Below, in pieces: positions 11,863 through 20,685 of a stretch of 64,000 nucleotides of DNA. The notes under the pieces were generated by a model that was not told the DNA's origin, did no database searches, and saw only the letters and a program-made list of their open reading frames with translations. How positions within the stretch are numbered: position 1 is the stretch's first letter; each line of letters opens with the position of its first letter. The DNA is from Alphaproteobacteria bacterium (GTDB taxonomy: Bacteria; Pseudomonadota; Alphaproteobacteria; SMXQ01), in assembly GCA_030831315.1 (NCBI GenBank), contig JAURLI010000060.1, positions 34,211 through 98,210 on the forward strand, in the 5' to 3' direction. A program made the position numbers and the translations under genes.

Positions 11863-12447
11863 ATGCTGACAACGCTTCCCAACCTTTTGACACTTTCCCG
11901 GATCCTCGTGATTCCGGCGCTGGTCGGCGCGTTCTATCTCGACCGGCCGCTTTCGAACTGGGTGACGGCGGCGCTGTTCACCGCGGCGGGACTGACCGAT
12001 TTTCTCGACGGCTACCTCGCGCGCTCTTGGCAGCAGGTGACGAACCTCGGCCGCTTCCTCGATCCCGTCGCCGACAAGGTGATGGTCGCCGTCGCCATCT
12101 TCATGATGTTGGCCTTCGGCCCCATCGCGGGCTGGCTGGTGCTGCCGGCGCTGGTCATCCTGTGCCGCGAGATCGTGGTATCGGGCCTGCGTGAATTCCT
12201 CGCCGAAATCCATGTCAGCGTTCCGGTCAGCAAACTCGCCAAGTGGAAGACGACGCTGCAGATGGTGGCGCTTGGCCTGCTGCTGTGGGGCGAAGCCGGC
12301 CAGCCGTACGTTCCCACCATCCTGATCGGCACCTGGGCGCTGTGGATCGCGGCGGTGCTGACGCTGATTACCGGCTACGATTACCTGCGCACCGGGCTGC
12401 GCCACATGACCGGCCAGCCCGGCCCCGAACGCAAGGAAGGCGAATGA
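11863..12447 (+). CDS. pgsA: CDP-diacylglycerol--glycerol-3-phosphate 3-phosphatidyltransferase
   Basis: Integral membrane enzyme making phosphatidylglycerol phosphate, the committed step to phosphatidylglycerol and cardiolipin. The CDP-alcohol phosphotransferase signature D-G-x2-A-R-x8-G-x3-D-x3-D is complete. Several hydrophobic helices surround it, and 194 residues is normal. The ATG at 11863 gives the family start MLTTLPNLLTLSRIL; a TTG at 11839 in the same frame would add eight unlikely residues. It sits between uvrC and moaD, and its stop overlaps the moaD start (ATGA, 12444-12447), so the three downstream genes are probably co-transcribed. Confidence 0.94.
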   Translation: MLTTLPNLLTLSRILVIPALVGAFYLDRPLSNWVTAALFTAAGLTDFLDGYLARSWQQVTNLGRFLDPVADKVMVAVAIFMMLAFGPIAGWLVLPALVILCREIVVSGLREFLAEIHVSVPVSKLAKWKTTLQMVALGLLLWGEAGQPYVPTILIGTWALWIAAVLTLITGYDYLRTGLRHMTGQPGPERKEGE

Positions 12448-12695
12448 AGGTTCTCTACTTCGCATGGCTTCGCCAGCGCGTGGGCGTGGGCGAGGAAACT
12501 GTGAACCCGCCTGCCGATGTGGCGACCGCGGGGCAACTGCTCGACTGGCTCGCTGCAAAAAGCGCGGGCCATGCGGAGGCGCTCAAGAACCGCTCGCTCG
12601 TGCGCATCGCCATCAACCAGGAATTCGCAGGACTTGATGCGCCGGTGAAGACCGGCGACGAGATCGCCCTGTTCCCGCCCGTGACCGGCGGCTGA
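12444..12695 (+). CDS. moaD: Molybdopterin synthase small subunit (sulfur carrier)
   Basis: Ubiquitin-fold sulfur carrier of 83 residues whose C-terminal Gly-Gly (FPPVTGG) is thiocarboxylated and donates sulfur to precursor Z (cPMP) during molybdenum cofactor synthesis. The N-terminus MKVLYFAWLRQRVG is a typical MoaD strand. The start overlaps the pgsA stop by four bases and the catalytic-subunit gene follows four bases later, so the heterotetrameric synthase is encoded as a pair. Confidence 0.95.
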   Translation: MKVLYFAWLRQRVGVGEETVNPPADVATAGQLLDWLAAKSAGHAEALKNRSLVRIAINQEFAGLDAPVKTGDEIALFPPVTGG

Positions 12696-12699
12696 TGCC

Positions 12700-13176
12700 A
12701 TGATCCGCGTCCAGACCGAAGACTTCGATGTGGGGCGCGAACTTGCCGCGCTGACCGATGGGCGCACCGACATCGGCGGGCTTGCGAGTTTCGTCGGCCT
12801 CGTGCGCGACTTCGTCGAACCGGGCGGCGGCACCGGCGACGGCAACGCATCGATCCGCGCCATGACGCTCGAGCATTATCCGGGCATGACCGAAAAGATG
12901 CTGGCCGAGATTGAGGCCGAAGCGAGCCGCCGCTGGCCCCTGCAGGCGAGCCTCGTGATCCACCGCCACGGACGCCTGCTGCCCGGCGATCGCATCGTGC
13001 TGGTCGCCTGCGCCGCCGCCCACCGCGAGGACGCCATTCAGGCCTGTTCGTTCCTGATCGACTGGCTCAAGACCAAGGCCCCGTTCTGGAAACTGGAAGA
13101 CACCCGGGAAGGCGAACGCTGGGTCGCCGCCAAGGAATCCGACGACCTGCTGGCCGAACGCTGGCTCAAGAAATGA
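12700..13176 (+). CDS. moaE: Molybdopterin synthase catalytic subunit
   Basis: MoaE, 158 residues, forms the synthase with MoaD and converts cPMP to molybdopterin by inserting the two dithiolene sulfurs. The active-site lysines lie in WLKTKAPFWK (K124, K126 and K131), and VIHRHGRLLPGD carries the conserved His/Arg loop near residue 90. The N-terminal IGGLASFVGLVRD is also characteristic. It is followed at once by a strong hairpin shared with convergent ilvE. Confidence 0.95.
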   Translation: MIRVQTEDFDVGRELAALTDGRTDIGGLASFVGLVRDFVEPGGGTGDGNASIRAMTLEHYPGMTEKMLAEIEAEASRRWPLQASLVIHRHGRLLPGDRIVLVACAAAHREDAIQACSFLIDWLKTKAPFWKLEDTREGERWVAAKESDDLLAERWLKK

Positions 13177-13178
13177 AA

Positions 13179-13200
13179 AAGGGCGCCCGAAGGCGCCCTT
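13179..13200. terminator. Bidirectional intrinsic terminator between moaE and ilvE
   Basis: A stem of GGGCGCC (13181-13187) and GGCGCCC (13192-13198) closes on a CGAA loop and is flanked by A-rich and T-rich ends, so it can stop both moaE (+) and ilvE (-) transcripts. Confidence 0.8.
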
Positions 13201-13221
13201 TCCATTTACATCCGTTCTACG

Positions 13222-14121
13222 TCAGGCGGCCGAGGACTTGGCCGAAGCCTTGCCGCGCACCAGCGCGTCGTAATCCTCGATCAGCGCCTTGGTGACGGCG
13301 CCGGGCGTGAAGCGGTAGTGGTCGATCTCGCCCACCGGGGTCACTTCCGCGGCGGTACCGGTCAGGAAAACCTCCTGGGTATTGGCGAATTCTTCCAGCT
13401 TGATCTGGCGTTCGACCACCTCGAAGCCGCGCTTGCGCGCGAGGCCGATCACCGTCCTGCGGGTGATGCCGTCGAGGAAACAGTCGGGAACCGGCGTATG
13501 AATCTTGCCGTCCTGCACGAGGAAGATATTGGCGCCGGTAGCTTCGGCGACCAGCCCGCGATAATCGAGCATCAGCGCGTCGTGATAACCCGCCGCCTCG
13601 GCTGCGTGCTTGGACAGCGTGCAGATCATGTAAAGGCCCGCCGCCTTGGCCGCAGTCGGCGCCGTATCGGGCGCCGGGCGCCGCCACTTCGACAGCGTCA
13701 GCTTGATGCCCTTGAGGCGCGCTTCCGGGTTGAAATAGGACGGCCATTCCCAGGCGGCGATGGCGAGATGAATCTTGGTCTGCTGCGCGCTGACCGCCAT
13801 CATTTCCGAGCCGCGCCACGCCACCGGGCGCACGTAGGCGTCCTTCAGCCCCTGCGCCTTCACCACCTCGTTGCAGGCGGCATCGATCTGCTCGGCCGAC
13901 CAGGGAATGGTGAAGCCGAGAGTCTTGCCCGAATTGATCAGGCGATCGGTATGGGCGCGCAGTTCGAAGATGGCGCCGCTGTAAACGCGCTCGCCCTCGA
14001 ACACGCAGGACGCGTAATGCAAGCCGTGGCTCAGCACATGCAGGCGCGCATCGCGCCAAGGAACCAGGGCGCCGTCAAACCAGATGACGCCGTCGCGGTC
14101 GTCGAACGGAATAATCGCCAT
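13222..14121 (-). CDS. ilvE: Branched-chain amino acid aminotransferase
   Basis: Fold-type IV PLP aminotransferase, 299 residues, for the last step of Val, Leu and Ile synthesis and the first step of their breakdown. K159 in TAPTAAKAAG is at the position of the PLP-binding lysine. LHYASCVFEGERVY (substrate pocket), EATGANIFLV and FLTGTAAEVTPV (phosphate cup) are conserved. The ATG is clear and the frame ends next to the moaE terminator. The upstream region is shared with the divergent MarR-type gene. This neighbourhood (ilvE, MarR, OmpR-type regulator, kinase) recurs in Rhodospirillales to my knowledge. Confidence 0.94.
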   Translation of the reverse strand: MAIIPFDDRDGVIWFDGALVPWRDARLHVLSHGLHYASCVFEGERVYSGAIFELRAHTDRLINSGKTLGFTIPWSAEQIDAACNEVVKAQGLKDAYVRPVAWRGSEMMAVSAQQTKIHLAIAAWEWPSYFNPEARLKGIKLTLSKWRRPAPDTAPTAAKAAGLYMICTLSKHAAEAAGYHDALMLDYRGLVAEATGANIFLVQDGKIHTPVPDCFLDGITRRTVIGLARKRGFEVVERQIKLEEFANTQEVFLTGTAAEVTPVGEIDHYRFTPGAVTKALIEDYDALVRGKASAKSSAA

Positions 14122-14199
14122 GTGATATATCTTTCAAAGAGTTACGCCGCTGCGTGAAGGGCGTTGCGTTGACTACCATTTGCCATCATATATGTCAAC

Positions 14200-14733
14200 G
14201 TGGCTGACCTGAAACCCGGTTTCAATCCCCTGTTCCTGCGCGAGGAAGACCTGCGCGAGGGCATGGAACTTCTTTTCTTCGCCTACCGCGACTTCCTCGC
14301 CGAGGCGGACCAGGTCCTTGCCCGCAACGGGCTTGGCCGCGCCCATCACCGGGCGCTCTATTTCATCGGACGTCACCCCGGCATCACGGTATCGGAACTG
14401 CTGAAGCTGCTGCGCATTACCAAGCAGTCGCTGTCGCGCGTCATCGGCGACCTGACCGCCAAGGAGATGATCACCCAGAAACCCGGCCTGCGCGACCGGC
14501 GGCGGCGGCACCTGACCCTGACGCCGCGCGGCGCCGAGGTCGAACGCGACGTCACCGCCCGCCAGCGCGCCGTGCTGGCCCGTGCCTACCGTCAGGCCGG
14601 GGCCGAGGCCGTCGGCGGCTTCCGCAAGGTGCTGGCCGGCCTGATCGGCGGCGAAGAGCGCAAGCGCTTCACCCCGGAGACGGGCACGCCCCCACGGCGG
14701 CCGGGCCGCGTGCCGGCGTCAGGCGGGCGTTGA
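14200..14733 (+). CDS. MarR family regulator, PetP-like
   Basis: Winged-helix MarR-type regulator, 177 residues. Landmarks are MELLFFAYRDFLAEAD, GRAHHRALYFIGRHPGITV, and the recognition-helix region ITKQSLSRVIGDLTAK, followed by the wing GLRDRRRRHLTLTP. The start is GTG at 14200; the nearby ATG at 14192 is out of frame. In Rhodobacter capsulatus the MarR-type PetP is encoded next to the response regulator PetR, and PetR is needed for cytochrome bc1 expression. The same pair occurs here one base apart, and a petABC operon lies 13 kb downstream. Orthology is inferred from context and overall similarity, not proven. The proline/arginine-rich tail is unlikely to fold. Confidence 0.85.
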   Translation: MADLKPGFNPLFLREEDLREGMELLFFAYRDFLAEADQVLARNGLGRAHHRALYFIGRHPGITVSELLKLLRITKQSLSRVIGDLTAKEMITQKPGLRDRRRRHLTLTPRGAEVERDVTARQRAVLARAYRQAGAEAVGGFRKVLAGLIGGEERKRFTPETGTPPRRPGRVPASGGR

Positions 14734-14734
14734 G

Positions 14735-15457
14735 ATGAACGACATGCCACCGGCCGCCAACGATGGCAGTGCCGATGCCCCCCACATTCTCGTCATTGAC
14801 GACGACCGCCGTCTGCGCGAACTGCTGACGCGCTACCTCGGCGAGAACGGATTTCGCGTCACCGCTGCCGAGACCGCCGCCGCGGGGCGCGCGCGCCTGG
14901 CCGGCCTCGATTTCGATCTCCTGATTGTCGACGTTATGATGCCGGGCGAATCGGGTTTCGATTTCGTCCAGTCCCTGCGCACGACGAGTACGGTCCCGAT
15001 CCTGATGCTGACGGCGATGGGCGAAGCGGAAGACCGCATCAACGGGCTTGAGCGTGGCGCCGACGATTACCTCGCCAAGCCGTTCGAACCGCGCGAACTG
15101 GTGCTCCGCATCCGGCGCATCCTGTCGCGCGCTGGCGCGACGCCATCGGGCGGCAGCGCGCCGCGTACGCTGCACATGGGCGATTGCGTGTTCGACCCGG
15201 CCCGTACCGAGCTCAAGCGCGGCGGACAGGTCGTCCATCTGACAACGACCGAGGCGACCCTTCTCGGCACCCTCGCCCGCCATGCCGGGCGGGTGCTGAG
15301 CCGCGAGGAGCTTGGCCGCATCAGCGGCGAGGGCGGCTCCGACCGCGCCATCGACGTGCAGGTAACGCGGCTGCGCCGCAAGATCGAGACGGACCCCCGG
15401 CTTCCGCGCTATATCTGCACGGTGCGCGGCCAGGGCTACGTGCTCAGGCCCGATTGA
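14735..15457 (+). CDS. petR: OmpR-family response regulator, PetR-like
   Basis: Two-domain response regulator, 240 residues. The receiver domain has acidic residues in VIDDDRR, phospho-acceptor D66 in IVDVMMP, and the conserved lysine K115 in YLAKPFEP. The C-terminal OmpR/PhoB winged helix contains LTTTEATLLGTLARHAGRV and the recognition helix region RAIDVQVTRLRRKIE. It lies one base after the MarR gene and ten bases before the histidine kinase, so the three form one transcript. The closest named analogue I can suggest is R. capsulatus PetR. The kinase next door is the likely partner. Confidence 0.88.
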   Translation: MNDMPPAANDGSADAPHILVIDDDRRLRELLTRYLGENGFRVTAAETAAAGRARLAGLDFDLLIVDVMMPGESGFDFVQSLRTTSTVPILMLTAMGEAEDRINGLERGADDYLAKPFEPRELVLRIRRILSRAGATPSGGSAPRTLHMGDCVFDPARTELKRGGQVVHLTTTEATLLGTLARHAGRVLSREELGRISGEGGSDRAIDVQVTRLRRKIETDPRLPRYICTVRGQGYVLRPD

Positions 15458-15467
15458 GGAAACAGGG

Positions 15468-16817
15468 ATGGCGGCAATCGGCGAACGCCTGCGTGAACGG
15501 GTGCCCTTGGGCGGCCTGATCAAGCGATTGCTGCCGCGATCGCTGCTCGGCCGCTCGCTGATGATCATCGTCACGCCGCTGATCGTCGTCCAGATCGTCA
15601 GCGCCTGGGTGTTCTTCGACCGCCACTGGGACACGGTTTCGACGCGCCTTGCGCGCGGCCTTGCCGGCGACATCAGCGCCACCATCGAACTGATGCGCGA
15701 GGACACGACGCCCGAGGGGCGCCAGGCGATCTTCGCCTTCGTGTCGGGCAACTTCGGCTTCACCGCGGACTTCCGCGAGGGTGCCATCCTCAAGAACGCG
15801 CCCGAGCCCGACAGCGGCCAGCTTGAACGCGTGTTGCGCGACGCCCTGATGGACCGCATGCAGCGGCCCATCCATCTCGACGACCGGCCCGAACGCGACG
15901 TCCTGATCGACATCCAGCTTCCCGACGGTGTCCTGCATATCGTCGCACCCAAGAAACGCCTGTTCACCTCCACGACCTACCTGTTCGTCGCCATGATGAC
16001 GGGCAGCTCGCTGATCCTGTTCGCCATCGCCATGCTATTCATGCGCAACCAGGTGCGCCCGATCCACCGGCTGGCCGCCGCCGCCGACGCGCTCGGCAAG
16101 GGACGCGAGGTGCCGTCGTTCCGCATCCAGGGCGCGACCGAAGTGCGCCAGGCGGCAACCGCTTTCAACCTGATGCGCAATCGCCTGCAGCGGCAGGTCG
16201 CCCAGCGCACCGAGATGCTGGCGGGCGTGAGCCACGACCTGCGCACCCCGCTGACGCGCATGAAGCTGCAACTTGCCATGATGGGCGATGCACAGGGCAT
16301 TTCGGACCTGCGCGACGATGTGCGCGAGATGGAACGGATGGTCGAGGGCTATCTCGCCTTCGCCCGCGGCGAAGGCACCGAACAGCCCGCGCGCACCAAC
16401 CTGCGCGAGGTGCTCGACGACGTCACCGCCGCCGCCCGCCGCCAGGGCGCCGACATAACGCTATCCAGCGAAGGCGCCATGACGCTGACCATCCGGCGCG
16501 AGGCGATGCGCCGATGCCTCGCCAATATCGTCGGTAATGCGACACGGCATGCCAAGCGCGTCGAGATTTCGGCGCGCCGCGCCGCCGACATGATCGAAAT
16601 CTGCATTGACGACGACGGCCCCGGCATTCCCGCCGATCAGCGCGAGGCCGTATTCCGGCCCTTCCAGCGACTCGACCAGTCGCGCAATGCGGAAACGGGG
16701 GGTGTGGGCCTCGGCCTCACCATCGCGCGCGACGTGGTCCATGGCCACGGCGGCGAGATATTTCTTGAAGACAGTCCGCTGGGCGGCTTGCGCGCGCGAA
16801 TCCGATTGCCGGTCTAG
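15468..16817 (+). CDS. Membrane sensor histidine kinase, EnvZ-like
   Basis: 449-residue sensor kinase. Two membrane helices (about 30-50 and 170-192) bracket a periplasmic domain of some 120 residues. A HAMP linker (VRPIHRLAAAADALG) follows. The H-box SHDLRTPLTRMKLQ carries phospho-acceptor H256. The catalytic ATPase domain has the N-box NIVGNATRHAKR, then DDDGPGIP and GGVGLGLTIARDVV. A GAGGAAACAGGG ribosome-binding stretch precedes the ATG. Its order after a PetP/PetR-like pair suggests it phosphorylates that regulator. The signal sensed is unknown. The stop lies four bases from convergent proC. Confidence 0.92.
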   Translation: MAAIGERLRERVPLGGLIKRLLPRSLLGRSLMIIVTPLIVVQIVSAWVFFDRHWDTVSTRLARGLAGDISATIELMREDTTPEGRQAIFAFVSGNFGFTADFREGAILKNAPEPDSGQLERVLRDALMDRMQRPIHLDDRPERDVLIDIQLPDGVLHIVAPKKRLFTSTTYLFVAMMTGSSLILFAIAMLFMRNQVRPIHRLAAAADALGKGREVPSFRIQGATEVRQAATAFNLMRNRLQRQVAQRTEMLAGVSHDLRTPLTRMKLQLAMMGDAQGISDLRDDVREMERMVEGYLAFARGEGTEQPARTNLREVLDDVTAAARRQGADITLSSEGAMTLTIRREAMRRCLANIVGNATRHAKRVEISARRAADMIEICIDDDGPGIPADQREAVFRPFQRLDQSRNAETGGVGLGLTIARDVVHGHGGEIFLEDSPLGGLRARIRLPV

Positions 16818-16821
16818 ACGC

Positions 16822-17643
16822 TCAGCCCGCGAGTTCCTTCGACCGTTTCGCCGCCGCGGCGACGGCGCGGGTCATCAGGTCGGTCAGGCCCTTTTCGTCC
16901 ATCAGCACTGCAAGGGCAGCCGCCGTCGTGCCGCCGGGGCTGGTGACGTTCTCGCGCAGTTTCGCAGCACTTTCCGGGGACTGGAAGGCAAGCTCGGCCG
17001 CACCGGTGACAGTGGCGCGCGCAAGTTTGGCCGCGAGATCATCCGGCAGGCCCGCGGCGCGGGCCGCCGTCTCCAGCGCTTCGATCAGGTGGAAGATATA
17101 GGCAGGCCCCGAACCGGACACGGCGGTGACCGCGTCCATCTGGCTTTCGTCGGCGAGCCAGACGACCTCGCCCACCGCTTCCATCAGGGCCTCGGCCTTG
17201 GCACGCGCCCCGGCATCGACGTTGGCGCTGCCGTAAAGCGCGGTAATGCCGCGCCCAACCTGCGCCGGCGTGTTGGGCATGGCGCGCACGACGGCGGCCT
17301 TGTCGCCGAGCAGGCGCGTGAAAGAGGCGACCGTGCGCCCCGCGGCGATGGAAAGAAACAGGCTGTGTCCGGCAAGACGCCCATAGGCCGGCATGACGGC
17401 ATCCATGACCTGCGGCTTGACCGCGACGAGCACGACGTCCGGCACGCCCTGACCGGGCGCCTCGGCGACGGCGCGCACGCCCAGTTTCTCGGCTTCTGCG
17501 CGCGCCGGCGCAGACGGTTCCACCACGGTGACGTCACCGGCGGCAACGATGCCGCGCGAAAGACAGCCCGAAAGCAGGGCGCCGCCCATGCGGCCGCAGC
17601 CCACCAGCAGCAGGCCGCGGGGAAATTTCACGGATTGGTTCAA
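16822..17643 (-). CDS. proC: Pyrroline-5-carboxylate reductase
   Basis: ProC, 273 residues, catalyses the final NAD(P)H-dependent step of proline synthesis. The N-terminal Rossmann motif is LLLVGCGRMGGALL. The C-terminal dimerisation domain holds AVSGSGPAYIFHLIEAL and the substrate-binding signature region LRENVTSPGGTTAAAL. Its ATG overlaps the stop of the YbjN-domain gene by four bases (17640-17643), so the two are translationally coupled. Confidence 0.96.
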   Translation of the reverse strand: MNQSVKFPRGLLLVGCGRMGGALLSGCLSRGIVAAGDVTVVEPSAPARAEAEKLGVRAVAEAPGQGVPDVVLVAVKPQVMDAVMPAYGRLAGHSLFLSIAAGRTVASFTRLLGDKAAVVRAMPNTPAQVGRGITALYGSANVDAGARAKAEALMEAVGEVVWLADESQMDAVTAVSGSGPAYIFHLIEALETAARAAGLPDDLAAKLARATVTGAAELAFQSPESAAKLRENVTSPGGTTAAALAVLMDEKGLTDLMTRAVAAAAKRSKELAG

Positions 17644-18143
17644 GCTTCGCCGACCGGGTCGATCATGGCGCAGGCGATCGCATCGGCGGGCGACTTGCCG
17701 CCCCAGATGACGAACTGGAAGGCCGGGTAGAAACGATCCGATTCCTCAAGCGCGATGGCGACCAGATCGCTGATCTGTTCGGCGCTCGGCCCGTTGGTGC
17801 CGCGCGTCAGGATGGCATAGCGGAACATCGGCAGGCCGTTGTCCGACCACAGGTCGAAATGGCCGATCCACATGCGCTCGTTGATGATCGAGATCAGTCC
17901 CATCACCGAGTTGCGCTTGTCGAAGGGCACGCGCATGTCGAGAGCGAGGGAGAAGTGTACCGCCGCCGCTTCCTCGTGCCAGGCGAAGAACAGCCGGTAG
18001 TCGCACCAGCGTCCGGCGATCTCGACGGCGATTTCATCCTCGCCGAAGCGTTCGAAGGACCATTCGCGCGCCGAAACGATGGTCTCGACCGTATCGATGG
18101 GATGGCCTGCGCTGAAACTGGAGGAATCAAGGGATTCGGTCAT
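17640..18143 (-). CDS. YbjN domain-containing protein
   Basis: 167 residues of the YbjN family, a type III secretion chaperone-like fold of uncertain function. Conserved stretches visible are DTVETIVSAREWSFER, DYRLFFAWHEEAAAVHFSLA, and NERMWIGHFDLWSDNGLPMF. In alphaproteobacteria such genes often precede proC. E. coli YbjN has been linked to motility and stress responses, but no mechanism can be transferred. ATG 18141-18143 is chosen over a GTG nine bases upstream. An AGGGTG ribosome-binding site sits upstream at normal spacing. Confidence 0.88.
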   Translation of the reverse strand: MTESLDSSSFSAGHPIDTVETIVSAREWSFERFGEDEIAVEIAGRWCDYRLFFAWHEEAAAVHFSLALDMRVPFDKRNSVMGLISIINERMWIGHFDLWSDNGLPMFRYAILTRGTNGPSAEQISDLVAIALEESDRFYPAFQFVIWGGKSPADAIACAMIDPVGEA

Positions 18144-18200
18144 GGCCGGCACCCTGCGGGGGAAAAAGATAAACCGCGTGGCGGGGAGGACCGGAACGAA

Positions 18201-18217
18201 CCGCGGGAAACCCGCGG
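18201..18217. other. Strong GC hairpin in the ubiK-YbjN gap
   Basis: CCGCGGG (18201-18207) and CCCGCGG (18211-18217) form a perfect 7-bp stem with an AAA loop. It lies 58 bases upstream of the YbjN start and after the ubiK stop, on their shared minus strand. No U-tract follows, so it may be a weak terminator for ubiK or a leader structure of the YbjN-proC mRNA. Confidence 0.35.
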
Positions 18218-18371
18218 AGAACCAAGAGTTAAGGAACCAACATCCCCTGATTGGTCCGACATCTTGTGGTTTGTTCCCCTCCGCCTACTATGGAAAGTAG
18301 GGTGCCAGTTAACCCGCAGCCGTGCAAGGGGGTATTGATTCCCTTGGAAAATTTCTTGTGGATAAGAAGCG

Positions 18372-18674
18372 TTATTTGCCCGCGGCCGGCTTTTTCGCCG
18401 GGGCGCGCTTGCGATGCGGGGCTTTCCGGCCGGCGAGGGCCGCTTCCAGCGCGTCGATGCGCTGGGCAAGCTTGGCGTTTTCGGCCCGCGCCTTGGTCGC
18501 CATCGCCTTCACGGCGTCGAATTCCTCGCGGGTAACAAGACCTTCGCCGCCGAGCACCGCGGCAAACTGGGCCTTGAGAACTTCCTCCGCCTCGCGCCGC
18601 ATACCCGCGGCAACGCCCAGCGCGCCAGCGGCGACGCGGGCCAGATCGTCAAGAACACGATTGCGGGTCTGCAT
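18372..18674 (-). CDS. ubiK: UbiK-family accessory protein (BMFP domain)
   Basis: 100-residue protein of the BMFP/YqiC (UbiK) family, a trimeric coiled-coil factor that binds lipids and assists the aerobic ubiquinone-synthesis complex. The N-terminal amphipathic segment [20 protein letters not shown] and the coiled-coil region [20 protein letters not shown] with [12 protein letters not shown] are typical. A short Lys/Ala/Pro-rich basic tail follows. The start is ATG 18672-18674; the longer frame upstream reads into the lgt promoter region. It diverges from lgt across 88 bases. Confidence 0.87.
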   Translation of the reverse strand: MQTRNRVLDDLARVAAGALGVAAGMRREAEEVLKAQFAAVLGGEGLVTREEFDAVKAMATKARAENAKLAQRIDALEAALAGRKAPHRKRAPAKKPAAGK

Positions 18675-18762
18675 GGCCGCACTATGCCGAAACGCAGGAC
18701 TGCGTGCAACGCACAAGCGCCCTGCCCTTGCCCGCACGTGTCGCGACGTCTACCCTCGCGCC

Positions 18763-19575
18763 ATGCCAACCGTTTTCGCGTTGCCGTTTCCCGCCATCGA
18801 CCCGGTGCTCGTCTCCATCGGTCCCTTCGTCATACGTTGGTACGCCCTCGCCTATATCGCGGGGCTGCTGATCGGCTGGCGGGTAGTCTCGCGCATGGCG
18901 GCGCCCGATGATGCCCCGGGCCGCCTGACCCGCGTTCATGTCGATGATTTCCTTCTGTGGGCGACGCTCGGCGTCATCCTCGGCGGCAGGCTCGGCTACG
19001 TCCTCTTCTACAACGCGCCCTATTACCTGTCGCAGCCGGCCGAGATTATCGCCGTGTGGAAGGGCGGCATGTCGTTTCATGGCGGGCTCGCCGGCGTCAT
19101 CATCGCCATCATCCTGTTCTGCCGCCGCAAGGGACTGCCCGTCTTCGCACTGGGCGACCCCATCGCGCTGGTCGCGCCCATCGGCCTGTTCTTCGGGCGC
19201 ATCGCCAATTTCATCAATGGCGAGCTTTACGGCCGCGCCGCCGACGTCCCCTGGGCCATCGTCTTTCCCCACGGCGGCAACATCGCCCGCCATCCGAGCC
19301 AGCTCTACGAAGCGCTGCTCGAAGGGGCGCTCCTTTTCGCGGTGATGCTGGCGCTGGTGAAATTCGCCCGCGCGCTGGAACGCCCGGGCCTGCTGACCGG
19401 CGCCTTTATCGCCGGATACGGCCTTGCCCGCATCGTCGTCGAATTTTTCCGCGAACCCGATGCCCAACTCGGGTTCCTCGCCTTCGGCACCACCATGGGA
19501 CAATGGCTGTCGCTGCCGCTGGTGGCGGCTGGGTTGTGGCTTGTCGCGCGCGCACGGCGCGGCGCGGCACCTTGA
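18763..19575 (+). CDS. lgt: Phosphatidylglycerol--prolipoprotein diacylglyceryl transferase
   Basis: Lgt, 270 residues and about seven membrane helices, transfers diacylglycerol from phosphatidylglycerol to the lipobox cysteine of prolipoproteins. The conserved [35 protein letters not shown] (catalytic-region histidine) and [16 protein letters not shown] (signature) are present. The start is the ATG at 18763 ([20 protein letters not shown]); upstream in-frame sequence is the antisense of ubiK. The stop overlaps the next gene's TTG start (TTGA), so they are coupled. Confidence 0.96.
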   Translation: MPTVFALPFPAIDPVLVSIGPFVIRWYALAYIAGLLIGWRVVSRMAAPDDAPGRLTRVHVDDFLLWATLGVILGGRLGYVLFYNAPYYLSQPAEIIAVWKGGMSFHGGLAGVIIAIILFCRRKGLPVFALGDPIALVAPIGLFFGRIANFINGELYGRAADVPWAIVFPHGGNIARHPSQLYEALLEGALLFAVMLALVKFARALERPGLLTGAFIAGYGLARIVVEFFREPDAQLGFLAFGTTMGQWLSLPLVAAGLWLVARARRGAAP

Positions 19576-20645
19576 GCGCGCTGGCCGAACGCATCGCCGC
19601 CGAGATCGCCGACCGCGGTCCGATCACCGTAGCGCGCTTCATGGAAATGGCGCTGACCGAGCCGGACCTCGGCTACTACATGACCCGCGATCCTTTCGGC
19701 ACCGAGGGCGATTTCACCACCGCCCCCGAAATCAGTCAGATGTTCGGCGAAATGATCGGCCTGTGGGCCGTCGTGACATGGGAAGCGATGGGAAGCCCCG
19801 CCCCCTTCGTGCTGGCTGAACTGGGGCCTGGCCGCGGCACGCTGATGGCGGACGCGCTGCGCGCAGCACGCCTGCGTCCGCAATTCATCGCCGCGGCACG
19901 CATCGCGCTGGTCGAATCGAGCCCGGCGCTGCGCGCGCGCCAGAAAACCACCCTTGCCGGCCACGCCCCCGATTGGTTCGACCGCTTCGAGGATTTGCCG
20001 GGCGGCCCGATGATCCTGCTCGCCAACGAATTCTTCGACGCCTTGCCCGTGCGCCAGTTCGTGCGCCGGGGCGCGGCCTGGCACGAACGTCTGGTCGATG
20101 CGGCCGAGGGGCACTTTCGTTTTGTCACCGGCGCACCCGTCGCCCGCGACGACCTGCCCACCGTTGCCGACGAAGACGCCATTGCCGAACTGAACGAAGC
20201 GGGCACGGTCCTTGCCCATGCCATCGGCCGGCGCCTCGCCGTTCAGGGCGGTGCCGCCGTCGCCATCGATTACGGCCACGCCATGAGTGCGGCGGGCGAG
20301 ACCCTTCAGGCTGTGCGCGCCCATGACTATGCCGACCCGCTGACGGACCCCGGCAGCGCCGACATCACTGCCCATGTCGATTTTGCCGCCCTTGCCCGGG
20401 CAGCGCAGGCAGCTGGTGCCCAGACCTTCGGGCCGGTTCCCCAGGGCTGGTTCCTCGCGGCGCTCGGAATCCTGCGCCGGGCGGAGAGGCTCGCGGAAGG
20501 AAAAGACGACAAGAGCCGCGCGGTGATCGAGACGGCACTCAAACGTTTGATCGCGCCGTCGGAAATGGGCAATCTGTTCAAGGTGCTGGCCATCGCCGCT
20601 CCGGGCATGACCGCGCCCGCGGGCTTCGAGGCGCCCGCACCATGA
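19572..20645 (+). CDS. Class I SAM-dependent methyltransferase, MidA/NDUFAF7 family
   Basis: 357 residues. The eukaryotic homologue NDUFAF7/MidA methylates an arginine of complex I subunit NDUFS2. The bacterial target is not established. Signatures are [39 protein letters not shown], the SAM loop [17 protein letters not shown], and [16 protein letters not shown]. The start is TTG at 19572, overlapping the lgt stop; there is no suitable ATG until deep in the conserved N-terminus. The order lgt, this gene, pgeF is frequent in Rhodospirillales. Confidence 0.87.
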   Translation: MSALAERIAAEIADRGPITVARFMEMALTEPDLGYYMTRDPFGTEGDFTTAPEISQMFGEMIGLWAVVTWEAMGSPAPFVLAELGPGRGTLMADALRAARLRPQFIAAARIALVESSPALRARQKTTLAGHAPDWFDRFEDLPGGPMILLANEFFDALPVRQFVRRGAAWHERLVDAAEGHFRFVTGAPVARDDLPTVADEDAIAELNEAGTVLAHAIGRRLAVQGGAAVAIDYGHAMSAAGETLQAVRAHDYADPLTDPGSADITAHVDFAALARAAQAAGAQTFGPVPQGWFLAALGILRRAERLAEGKDDKSRAVIETALKRLIAPSEMGNLFKVLAIAAPGMTAPAGFEAPAP

Positions 20646-20685
20646 CCGGAACCACAGCCACGACCGAAAGCGCCGCAAGCCCGCA

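Noticed and set aside
9952..12558. 868-codon minus-strand frame opposite uvrC and pgsA
   Set aside because: It has no recognisable domain and low-complexity Ala/Arg/Gln/His composition, and lies wholly antisense to two secure genes.
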